Shown: one piece after another, positions 12,237 to 23,195 of the stretch
Position numbering within the stretch: position 1 is the first letter of the stretch
Layout of the letters: each line of letters starts with the position of its first letter
Notes under the pieces: model-generated
Databases searched by the model: none
Seen by the model: only the letters and a program-made list of their open reading frames with translations
Told to the model about the DNA's origin: nothing
Position numbers and translations under genes: made by a program
Assembly: GCA_947683625.1 (NCBI GenBank)
Contig: CANTUR010000639.1
Coordinates: 1 to 64,000, forward strand
Source: Mallotus nudiflorus
Taxonomy: Eukaryota > Streptophyta > Magnoliopsida > Malpighiales > Euphorbiaceae
Direction: 5' to 3'
DNA: 64,000 nucleotides

Positions 12237-12390
12237 GAGCTTCGGGGATTCCAACCCGAACAACCCTATCCTTGAGCTTCGAGGATTCAAACCCAAACAG
12301 CCCTCTCCTTTTGAGCTTCGGGAATTTAAACCCGAACAACCCTCTTTTTTCGAGCTTCAGGGATTCAAACCCAAATAACTTTTTCCTTTC
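12237..12390. repeat. Minisatellite with a unit of 37-39 bp
   Basis: Four copies starting GAGCTTCGGGGATTCAAACCC begin at 12237, 12274, 12313 and 12352. Just before it, about 11925-12190, a looser set of repeats shares TTTTCCTGG plus a Sau3A-like GATC. Both lie in the non-coding part of the Tat element next to its 3' LTR. Confidence 0.8.
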
Positions 12391-12663
12391 GATGTGGGTT
12401 TTCCTGGCCCATTTTTCCCGAAACTTTATCTCAAAAATCCGTACTTTGAATTCCGCCTCCCTAGTATGCGGCACTAATTTCCATCCATCATTTTTCAATC
12501 ATTCAACACACTTTTTTTTTTAGGGAAACCCCCATACCCTTGCTTGCTATAAAAATAACTTTTCCCTTATCTTTTTCTCTTTTACTTTTCTGTCACTACT
12601 CTTTTCCCCTTTCCTCCTGTTACACTTTCTGTACTCCCTACATTTTTTCTCCTTTTTCAGTCA

Positions 12664-15236
12664 ATGAAGAACGAGAGAAAACCGCCTGTGCCAGAGTGGG
12701 ATCATATTTTGCCTCTTATTAGCACTTCTAGGAGTCTAGGTTTGACTTGTGGGGACTCAATTCCTCTTCTGGCAGATCTAAGGTCTCACATTTGCTCTTT
12801 TGCATCATGAGAGGTTAGTACCCTAAAATTTTCTGCAAAATTATATTGGGTTAGTAATTAATCTTGCATAATTATCATTTAAGAACCTTATTTAATCAAA
12901 CAAATATGAAATTTATGTTTTAAGTCATTAAAAAAATCAAAGATCATCCCCATCTATGCCTCACAAAGGCGATCGCCTCTTCGATGAGGCCATCGTCTCT
13001 TTGATGAGGCGATTGCCTTATCGATGAGGCGATAGGCTCCTGTGAAGAGGCGATTGCCTGTCACCCCTTCATAGAGCCGATCGCCTCTTCAATAAGGTGA
13101 TCGCCTCTGTGATGAGGTGATCGCCTCATTGGTAAGGCGATCACTTTATCAACAGAGCAAACCTGCGCTATTTACATGTACATTCATTCTGAATTTCTTC
13201 CTGAAATCGCAATATGCATAAATTTTACTTCCCTATCTCTTTATTTGCAATATGATGCTCAGACATTCAAGGGTGTTGGGAATTTCCATGGAGCTCGGGT
13301 CTTCTATAGCAACTTGACCGATGAGCAGAAGGACCAGATTTAGGAGATAGGGTTCGACGACTTCGTACTCTCACTTCCATCTGAGCAAGGGCGCATGGAC
13401 TACCATCTACTACATGCCTTGATGGAGACGTGGTTTGATATGACCCACACTTTCCACCTCCCGTTCGGTGAGCTTACTCTAGACCCAGTATCATTTACTG
13501 CCATCATAGGGATTGCCTGCACCGGGGATCCTATTCCCTTTGATGCGAGCCTACACCAGCTGTCTCCGGATAAGGCTACATATATCGAGTGACTTTTGGG
13601 GATGACTCCTGACATGAAGGGGACTCATACCCTTAAGTTGGACTCGATCAGGAGTTTCTACACCCGGGAGCGGGCCACGACGATGATCTCTCCCAGTGAG
13701 ATTGACCAGGTGGTGAGGGCCTTTTTGCTCTACCTGCTCGATACCACCTTTTTCGCTGACACTACCAGCTCCATCGACCTAATGTTCCTACTGGCCCTTT
13801 GGGATCTTAACCAAATTCCCACATTCAATTGGGGTAGCTGCGCCCTGGCATACTTATACCAAAGTATGGACGAGGTGGTCCGAGGGGCTAGGAGATTCTG
13901 CAGCTTTTGGCATGTTGTTTTAGTGTGTCATGATCCCTTTTTTTTTCTGCGTCATGACCCTCTTTTTTTCTTTATCTTGTTCTAACCCACAGTTACTTAC
14001 ATCAGTTTTCTCAACTCCTCCTATTTTATTTTTCCAGGACTGAGCTCTATAGTTAAAGCTATTTATGGGCGTTACACGAGTGGGAGATCACTTCTCGGCC
14101 CTCGGCAGGTGGGGCGCCAGCCGAGTTGTGAAGAGGCACCTTGTGCGAGTTCATATCCATAGACAACACCTGAACCCTCTGACATAGGATGCGGTAACTG
14201 CAAAGCATAAACCTTCTTATTAGTAAATTATTCATATTCAATTTACTTACATATTGACATCTCCCTTTTTTGCAGATCCAGAATGACTTATGAGGGCATG
14301 AGGACACTTGGACCATTGAGATGACTCGCTCCAGGCCCGTAGCTCGGAAGAGGGTACTCCTTTATAGGCCTGGATATCGAGCTTGGTATTTGGGAGAGCG
14401 GGTCCTGAACTAGAGAGTAGGTGTTAGAGCTAGGTGGGTCCCCAAGTCTCCTCCTAACAGTATGCTCTGGGCTTATAAGCTGGAGGGCGATGACCTCACT
14501 CAGGTTATTGTAGGCTTACCAGCTATGGATCACACAGTTCGTGTGAAGAGCCGGTATGTGGAGTTCATCCGCACCCACCTTCTGCTAATGATCCCTTTCC
14601 AGGCCGCTTCTACCTCTCAAGTATATCCCTGTTGGCTTCCCTTTCCCTGTAAATTGACTGCATTCTTAACATGTTTCTCCTATTTTTGTCTTCAGGCTTC
14701 ACCTGCTAGGCCCGTGGCCCCGATTAGGTCCCGAGTGTGAGAGAGAGAGCGCTTGAGGCATCGACTAGATCCGGGCAGGGAGGAGACTTCTGCGGCTGGC
14801 AAGGAAGCCAGGCCGACTAATGCCCCCGATTCTGAGTTTGTCCTAGGCAGCTTCATTCATGTCCCTGACCCTATAGCTCAATGTTGGGTTCCTCCTAGAG
14901 AGTTTTTGTGTCAGTTCTTGACTTTGGATAAGGACCTGACCAGATTTCGCTGGAGCAAGGCCTATATATGTATCGCATGATAGAGGCCCAGAGAGACTAC
15001 ATACTAAAGGTCACCCGGCAATGGAGGGTAAGAACCTCTTTATTTTCTACAAGTATGCATGCTTGCATGGTTTACTAACCTGCGATTTGTCTGAATAGGA
15101 TAAGGCTAGCAGGGCGAGGATCGCCACTCTTGAGCGTTAGATTGACGTGTTCCAGATCGATGAGGATGACGATAAGAGTGGCAGTGGTGCTGGAGGAGAG
15201 ACTGACCCTGAGGGTACTAGATCGGATGCTTGATGT
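12664..15236 (+). pseudogene. Antisense plant-mobile-domain-like gene carried by the Tat element (decayed)
   Basis: It runs opposite to gag-pol. A possible first exon (12664-12810) opens with ATG and encodes about 48 residues. The core frame, about 13290-13930, includes ETWFDMTHTFHLPFGELTL and FTAIIGIACTGDPI, the pattern of the plant mobile domain (aminotransferase-like, as in MAIN/MAIL1). It is broken by in-frame stops at 13341-13343 and 13590-13592. A second block (about 14290-14630) includes YLGERVL and WTIEM-like motifs with a stop at 14411-14413. A charged C-terminal part continues to about 15236 with a stop at 14738-14740. Introns are suggested by pyrimidine-rich tracts ending in AG (for example before 14040). 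Capture of this domain by Ty3/gypsy elements is known; the exon model is my inference. Confidence 0.65.
12965..13150. repeat. Palindrome cluster inside the antisense gene region
   Basis: About nine GCGATCGC-related units lie in 190 bp between the putative first exon and the core exon. A perfect GGCGATCGCC is at 12968-12977, with variants such as GGCGATTGCC and GTGATCGCC. Confidence 0.8.
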
Positions 15237-15474
15237 TTCGAGGTTAAAACTTATATAGTCTTCAAATAGTAAACACAAAATTTTGGTTTTTGATTTTATG
15301 GATAGAATGTTTGCATAATTCATCATTTTCCTTGAATAAATCTACTTGTTTTGCTTTTCTCATTTCTTCATATGTGAGTTGATTTCAATGTTTGCATACG
15401 TAACTGTCCCACTATATTCTGATGACACCTGTTTAGACTGTGCGACTCGAAGAAGAGCAATCGGCCTATACTGC

Positions 15475-15590
15475 TGATAGGCGATCGCCTCATTGGTCTC
15501 TAGTGAAAAGGCGATCGCCTTTTACTGCTGAGGTGACGCCTCATTAATGAGGCGATCAGCTCATCGATGAGGCAATCACCTCAACAGCAG
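15475..15590. repeat. Palindrome cluster between the two antisense frames
   Basis: There are perfect cores at 15480-15489 and 15511-15518. The second sits in an 18-bp perfect palindrome (15506-15523, AAAAGGCGATCGCCTTTT). Several degenerate units follow. Confidence 0.85.
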
Positions 15591-15842
15591 GAGGTCCTAC
15601 CCCTATAAAAACCCATATTTTTATATTTGACCTAATTCTTGAGTTCCCTCTGTCCCTAACCTCCTGTTTCTCTCTCTAGGCACCTCTGAAAAGCCAAAAA
15701 CATGACAGAACAAAGTCTAAGGCCCCTACAATCGATTTTAAAAGGTTTAGACAATAAATCTTAGGCTAGGTTAAAGTTATTTCACCTTTCGGTCTTCAAA
15801 TCACTCCACACTAGGAGAATCAATTTCCCTTTTCTCCATGCC

Positions 15843-16931
15843 ATGGTTCAATTTTGGGATCCCCATAAACACATTTTTTGGTTCAACACAATAGAAATAT
15901 GTCCCCTGCCGGAGGAATTCGAGGCGATTCTCGGCCATGATACAAACTCTGCTTGCTGGCTTAAAATTTCTGTCCCTAAAAACCTGGATTCTCACTCTAT
16001 TCAGCAATAAATGGCGCGTATGTTGAACCTTCCACCCCAGTCTTCTTTTCACTATATCTCTGACTTGGAAATAAAACTAGAGTCCTTCCTCGAGGTCACC
16101 ATGAATGTGGACAAAGAAGAAACTTACTGGCCCTGCATGTTAGCCCTCTGTTTGTATGCTCAATTTCTGCTGGCCTCTCCCTTAGGGCATTATGATACTA
16201 AGATCCTTTCCATCCTCAATCAAGTGGAGTCAGGGTTCATTCCCTTCCCTCTTATCTTAGCATAAATTATCATTGGATTGGATGACATCACGAAGACGTG
16301 ACGATTCTCAGAAAGTCCATTCCTGCTGGAGGTAAGTTTCCTGTTGTCCCTTCCTTCACTTCCAACTGTCATATTGTCTGTATCTAATCATTCACAATCC
16401 CGTAGATGTGGTTTTATAAAAAGTTGGGCTTGATCGAACCTCCTTAAGACATCAAGTGTTACCAGGCCAAGCATTATCGAACAAGAAAACTACATCCCAT
16501 CCCTGCAAACATCCATGGCTGGCTGTCAACATTTTCTGATCCACTGGATGTGCCCCTGGTGGGGTTTGCAACATGTGACCATTCAATCTTGTACATATTG
16601 TGTCCCAGCTACTGGTCTCCATTTTGCCACTTTCTACAATCCAACTTGCCTCTACTGGCAATATGGTCATAAACAACTGATTGTGGAGCCTGTTCATGAG
16701 TTCGAGCTAGGGCCGCTTTCTTAAAATTTCCTAGACCACCTGGTGGCAACTTGGCCTCAAAGAGTCATCGAAAGAAATTTAAGCTACTACAGTGATCAAA
16801 CTACCAATGATCATTACAAAGCGTGGGTTTGTTTGCAACTGATTGAAAGAGACAAATTTATTAAATACAAAAGGACAAGAGAGTTACAAATGTTAAGTTC
16901 ACAGGGTAGGCAACAAAAGAAGAGAAAATAA
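15843..16931 (+). pseudogene. Second antisense captured-domain frame (DUF7745-like, tentative)
   Basis: From ATG at 15843 one frame runs to 16265 with a single internal stop (16008-16010). It contains FWDPHKHIFWFN and CPLPEEFEAIL, then YWPCMLALCLYAQFLL. A later part begins near 16405 after a plausible acceptor and encodes WFYKKLGLIEPP. A frame change near 16550 leads into CPWWGLQHVTIQSC and YGHKQLIVEPVHEFE, then a charged tail ending at 16931. The pattern (a 'PxxEEF' head, then a W/P-rich block) resembles plant retroelement-associated DUF7745-type proteins. I am not certain of the family. The copy is inactive: at least two stops and one frameshift. Confidence 0.5.
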
Positions 16932-17313
16932 AATTAGCTCATGAAATGAAGTCGTCATTTCCTCTTTTGTTAGAAGTAATTTCCCTTTTGTACTAGTTAA
17001 ACAGTTTGTAATGGACATATTATGCAATGTTTAACGATAATTAAAGCAATCTATTCCATTTTATTTAAGCATAAAAATGCATATACACTTCACTTCTGGT
17101 ACATCTCATGTTATTAGTTGGCTTGCCCTTGCAAGTTTTTTGACTAATCATTTTGTGCCTCTCTCTCTCCTTTTACATGTCCTTAACTTTTACCTGGGCT
17201 GCCTCTTTTGAGGTTTTTAATCCAGCGGGACTTTTTCTTTTCTTTTTTCCTTTTTAGTCTCTAACTTTTGCCTAAACAACCTTTTTTTGAGGTTTTCTCT
17301 TTAACGAGACTTT

Positions 17314-20300
17314 TTATAGAAAGTATTTCTTGAGTTTGTCCACGTTGATGGGTTCTTTGAACTCATTTCCCTCCATGTCAGATAAAATGGTAGCGCTTTT
17401 TGAAAATAACTTCTTTACCATATACGGTCCCTCCTAGTTAGGCTTAAACTTTCCTTGAGGGTCGGTCATGATTGATCTTGTAAGTTTCAACACCAAATCC
17501 CCTTCTCGAATTTTGCTTGGCTTAATTTTCTTATTGTATGCACGGGCTATTCTTTCATCATTCAGCAATGTCAACTGAACCAACTGACTTTCAACCTACT
17601 GATACTCAGGGAGTTTAGATTCAAGAAGGACTCTCAATGACCTTATCTCAACTTCTACCGTTAAAACAGCCTCACACCTATAAACCAAAGAGTACGGAGT
17701 GGCTCCTGTAGAAGTTCTAGCAGTAGTTATGTACCCTCACAATGCGAATTGTAAGTAATTAGCCCAATCTCTGTAATTTTCTAGCGTCTTGGCCAAGATC
17801 TTCTTTACATTCTTATTTGCTGCTTCCACCGCCTCATTTGCATGTGGCCTATATGGAGATGATCTGTGGTGCTCAATTTTTTAGTCTTTTAATAATGTGG
17901 TCATTTTTGCCCAAAATTGAATGTCATTGTCTATAACTATGTGGTGTGGCAATTCGTACTTACAGATTATGTTCTTTTTTATGAACTTCAATATTTGCTT
18001 TGACCCCACGGTAGCATAGGATTCAGCCTCAACCCATTTGGAGAAGTAATCGATAGCCACAATGATATACCAATGGCCATTAGTTGCTTTTGGCCTTACC
18101 TCCCCTATGATGTCAATCCCCCATATGGTAAACAGCCAAGGAGAAGTCATTCCTTGAAGTTCCATAGATGGTAGGTGGCTAACATCACCATATGTTTGGC
18201 AATTGTGACATTTCTTCATAAATCCAACACAATCTACTTCCATGGTGATCCAAAAGTACCCCTGGCAGGCTATTTTCTTTGCCAAGACAATCCCATTCAT
18301 GTATGGCCCACACACCCTTTCATGAATTACTTTCATAAGCTTTCGGCCTTCATCCTTATCAATGCACCTGAGGTGTACCCCGACTGGCATCCTCTTGTAT
18401 AACATCCCATTGTGGCTTATAAACTGTTAAGACAACATTTACAAGGATATCCTTTCTTTCTTATCAGCGTCATCCAAAAATTATCCAGTTTCTAGATACC
18501 TTTGTAAATCATAAACCAAGGTTTCTCAATGGCATCAACTGGCATTACTCTCAACTCTTCATAATAGGGGTCTCGAGACTTCTTGAGAATTAAGGGCCTA
18601 GCCTCTGGTTGTTTCCCACTTTCCCACATGGAGGCCAGTGTGGCTAGGGCATCAGCTACTTGGTTTCCTTCCCTTGGCAAATCGATGAATTTACACTGAG
18701 TAAAGGAGCACAGGATGGTGGTCAAGTATTCCCAGTACAGCCGTAATCTGTCTTCTTTTATCTCCCATTCTTTGGTGGCTTATTTTATAACTAGCATGGA
18801 ATCCCTATAGATAATAACATTTTTTGCCCTTGCGCTACGCAATGCTTCTAAACTAAAGATACAGGCTTCGTATTCTACTTGGTTATTGGTTGCTTCAAAC
18901 TCAAGCCTTTTTTCCATTGGGATTATTTCTCCTTCTGGCATAATCAAAATTACCCCTATTCCAGCCCCTTTGTTGTTAACAGCTCCGTCAAAGTACATCT
19001 CCCAACCTTGTATCTCTATCGCCCCTAGATGCTCATCGGGAAACTCCAACTTCCATTCTTGGTCATCATCCATCGGGCTTTGTGTCAAGAAGTCTGCTAC
19101 TGCTTTTCCTTTTACTGTTTTTTTGGCCATATACTCTATGTCGAATTCTATAAGTAAAATGAGCCACCTAGCCAATTTTCCTATAAGGGATGGGGTCTGT
19201 TGGAGGTACCTGAGGGGATTATGTTTAGAAATTGTTTACACTTTGTAAGACTGAAAGTAGTGTCGGAGCTTTTTCGTTGCCCAAATCACTACTAAGCATG
19301 TTGTCTCCACTAAACTATAAGTAGCTTCGTAGGGCAGAAGCTTTTTACTCAGGTAATATATAGCATGTTATGTCTTCCTTTCATCTTGCTGTGCTAACAT
19401 TACCCCTATTGTATCCTTCTTAATTGCCAAATATAGGATCAAGGCTTTACCCGATCTCTGCGGTTGTAAGACAGGGGGATTCATCAGATAATCCTTGATA
19501 GTTTTAAAAGCTTATTGACATCTTTCATCCCACACAACTGGTTAGTCTTTCTTTAGAAGCTTAAAGATGGGATTGCAGATGGCCGTTAACTTGGCTATAA
19601 ATCTGCTAATATACTGTAAACGCCCCAGAAATCCTCGGACCTCTTTTTCATTCTTTGGTGATGGCATATCCCTGATTGCTCTGATCTTATCTGGATCAAC
19701 CTCTATTCCTTTTTGGCAGATAATGTGTCCCAATAGTTTCACAGATGTAACCCCAAAAACATACTTCTTCGGGTTTAGTCTGAGATTATACTTTTCTACT
19801 CTAGCCAGAAACTTGTCTAATGCTTCAAAATGTCCTTCCCTGGTTATAGATTTCACCATCATATCATCCATGTATACTTCTACCTCTTTATGGATTATGT
19901 CGTGTAGCAAGGCAGTCGCCATCCTCTGATAAGTGGCCCCTGCATTCTTCAACCCAAAGGGCATCACTTGGTAATAGTACACGTCCTATTCGGTGATGAA
20001 TGATGTCTTCAATTTATCTATTATTACCATCATGATCTGATTGTATCCCAAAAATCTGTCCATAAAAGAGTACATTGCATTAGAAGTTGTACTATCAATT
20101 AATGTATCAATATGTGATAGCAGGAAGTCATCCTTGGGGCAGGCTTTATTCAAATCTCAGTAGCCCACACACACTCTGACCCTTCCATCCTTCTTAGGAA
20201 CTGGAACTATATTTTCTAACCACTGAGTGTCCTCTACCACTTCTAGGAACTTTGCCTTCAGCTGATTTTTAACCTCTTTCTTAACCATGAGAGCCCATTA

Positions 20301-21051
20301 TGGCCTTAACTTCCTTTGCTTCTGCTTTATTGGCGCTATGTGAGGGTATGTGGGGATCCTGTGTTCTGAGATTTCCCTGTTGATTCCGGGCATGTCTTCA
20401 TAACCCCAAGCAAATACTTTCTGTCTCTTTTTTAAGATTTCTTCCATTTTTCCTCTCTCACCATGAGTTACACCAGAAGCAAACAATATATTTTTAGGAT
20501 TATCGTTTGTGCCTAAATTAAATGATTCAGTTTGCGTGGAATTAATGTCAAACATATGCATGAAATGATCATCACAAACAGAATAACCATTAGGAAACGC
20601 ATCACATAAATAAGCAAATTCAGACTTCATTGCATTCACTTTTGAAAAGAAAAGATTGCCAGTCTCAAACAGAGAAGCAAGAGAAACATCAAAGTCATTA
20701 TAAAAGGTATCTATAATAGAATTGAGGATGTAGGTCTCAAAATCGAATTCTTTGCTTTGATCATCAACACCTTTCTGCTCTGAAGTAGCTTCATCTTCTT
20801 TAAACTCCTCTTCAGCCAGTACCAGCTCCTCAGTATGGGCCTTTTTGACAGTAACTCCCCCGATTTTGTTCACAAATTCAACAAAAATCTCAAACCCCAG
20901 GATAACTTCCCCAACTATTAGGAGAGGTTCTGGAGTCCCGTTGTATGGGTATCCAGTGCCTTCCTTTACAAAGATTTCCCATAAAGTCTTCCTTCTAGCC
21001 ATGGTTTCCTTCTCCTTTTCTTTAGACTGGTCTAAAATACCCATCTCTTTT
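17314..21051 (-). pseudogene. Tat-like pol, downstream part: RT, RNase H, second RNase H, integrase
   Basis: Read on the minus strand from 21051. A linker (21044-20400) is followed by the RT entry motif VFAWGYEDMPG. The RT palm has VYMDDM near 19860-19874 and the Tat-style GFLGRLQYISRFI near 19600. Next come the RT RNase H region (about 19540-19180) and an additional RNase H with MYFDGAVNNKGAG and NNQVEYEACIF (19175-18492). The integrase (18405 to the stop at 17314) has a His/Cys zinc region ending KCHNCQ and the first two core Asp residues in GIDIIG and VIDND. The final residues are VDKLKKYFL. Frames from 21044 to 18492 agree with each other and with the gag-protease part once the insertion is removed. 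A frameshift lies between 18492 and 18405, and several stops break the frame (for example near 19984 and 18780). Confidence 0.88.
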
Positions 21052-23148
21052 TGTCATGACCCAAAACAGGGGCCATGACCGGCACTAGAGAACGAGAATT
21101 CTTTCGAATCCGAAACCCGTAGCAAGCCTAAAAAGAAAATAAAACATGCAATAATAATAACAATATATAATGCAGCGGAAATAAAAAAAAATCATAAATA
21201 TAATAATAGCATATGCACCAACTGGATTTAAATCAAATCCTCATCATTACATATATATAAATCTTAATACAAATCCATTTCAAATATAATACAACATCTC
21301 TTTAAATATTTAATGACTACTGCAGTGTCTAGATAAAATAAACCCAAAACTCAAATAAGCAGTTTACATAAAGAAGCTGAGGCGGAAGAAATCCCATTTT
21401 ACGAGAATTCTATCAAAAATTCGGCAGAACCTCCCCTGTAAAATGGACATCTCTCTACTCAAAGAGTAGAGCCGACCCTGCAAAGAAATACACTTTGAAA
21501 AACAAGCACAATAACTCATCCACAACCCCTCGGTCGGACTCCAAACTACAGTCTACCGACCGGGGTCCACAAACACAGAACAATTTTAGAAATACCAAAA
21601 ATATCCTTATAACATAGAAATTCATTTTATAATTAGAAATTACATAATTAGCCTTAAAACACATTAAAAACTAATAAAAACTCATTTTATTAGTAAAACC
21701 ATATATTATATATATAATTAAAAATAATTCACGAAAAATAGTTTTAATTAGTTAAAAATACTAAATAATTTGTAGAAATCATTTTTATACCTTAAATAAC
21801 TATTAAAACCAATTAAATTACATTTTTAGCCAATTTTGTATAAAATTACCAAAATGCCCTTATATATATATAAATATACTATAATTACTTCCAAAATGCA
21901 CCAAAAATAGTATAATTATCCAAAATTAATTTTCTCAACATATTTATCAATAATTAAACTCAATTTACCAATTAATTTTAATTAAAAACATAATTAACCT
22001 AATTTTCCCAAAATTACATAAACTCAAATAATTCAAAATAAATACTTAGAAATTCATAAAAATTCCAAATAAATTTATATAATTCATTTCAACACCTATA
22101 TTTATCATAAAACACAATTTCATAATTTAATTAATTAAATTCCGAAAATTAGAAAATAATATTAAAATATTCAAAAATACCCAAAAATCAAAATAATCTC
22201 CAAAAATTCTAAAAAAATTCAAAAATATGGATTAAGCTAAGGGGAACAACATTTGTTAAGGGACTTTTCATGAATCAACCATTTGAAGCTCAAAAAAATT
22301 CAAAAATCCTAAGATGGCCGAATTGAATAATTGAGAAAAACCTTACCAAATCGAGTTTTAAGCTTAAAAAAAGCTTGGAATCGTCTTCTATAGAGGCTAG
22401 GGAGTCCAACGACACTGGAATCACTAGATTTGGTGGTCGGGAAGTTGGTGAACGGTGAGGAGGGAAGTTTCAGCCAAAAATGGTGGAATTGGAGCTAGCC
22501 GGCGCCGGAGAAGGAAGCTAGGGGCGGCAGAGCAGTTGGCTGGGGAGGGCAGAGCTGCTGGTGGCACACTAACGGTAGGTGGTCGGGATTTGCAGTGGGA
22601 GGGGGAGAAGGGACGGGCTCGGGAAGAAGAAGGAAGAAAAAGAAAAGAAAAGGAAAAGAAAAGAAAAGAAAAAGAAAAACAAAAACAAAAAGAAAAAGAA
22701 AAAGAAAAAATAATTTTAATAAATATTTGGGAAAAATCACACACCACACATTATTATAATAATTTAAAATTTAATAATAAATTAAATAATTAAATAACAA
22801 TAAAATTAATAAACAAATAATAAAATATTAGGATAATAAATTAAATCCTAATTAAATAAATATATACACACATAGGCTTTATTTAGTAATTTAAAAATAC
22901 GTATGAGTTCATGCAAGTCCGTAAATCTATTTAATATAATTAATAATAAATTATTTACGTGAAAATTTCTCCGAAAATGCAAATCCCGGGAAAATTTTAC
23001 GTAATGGACTTTAAATAATACACAATAATTAAAATAGATTTTAAATACACATCAACTCGTAAAAATATCATAATATATATATACAAAAATTATTAACACT
23101 ACATATTCCGATGCAGTATAAAAATGTTTAAAAACACGGGATATTACA
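21052..23148 (-). repeat. 3' LTR of the Tekay-like element, internally deleted
   Basis: At 2,097 bp it is 1,130 bp shorter than its partner. The missing part corresponds to about 28478-29590 of the other LTR. The junction is near 21391-21398, where GAAATCC runs directly into CATTTTACGAG. Outside the deletion the LTRs look nearly identical by eye. It contains the hairpin (21453-21471) and a purine-rich block (about 22620-22710). Confidence 0.92.
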
Positions 23149-23165
23149 GTCTTCCCCCCTTACAA
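23149..23165 (-). other. Polypurine tract of the Tekay-like element
   Basis: The minus strand reads GTAAGGGGGGAAGAC immediately before TGTAATATCCC of the 3' LTR. Confidence 0.85.
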
Positions 23166-23195
23166 GAATTCGTCCCCGAATTCCAAAAAACAGGA

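Noticed and set aside
10640..13150. Regularly recurring palindromes that could suggest a CRISPR array
   Set aside because: Eukaryotic nuclear context, no constant spacer length, no cas genes; repeats are inside LTRs and non-coding parts of a retrotransposon.
15801..16052. Minus-strand open frame beginning MKRRLGWKVQ
   Set aside because: It is the reverse-strand shadow of the plus-strand captured-domain frame, which has better motif support.
22455..22793. Open frames of about 110 codons on both strands in the LTRs (also 30625-30976)
   Set aside because: They arise from a long GA/TC low-complexity tract; the products are Lys/Glu or Phe/Ser/Leu runs without domains, and the frames lie inside LTRs.
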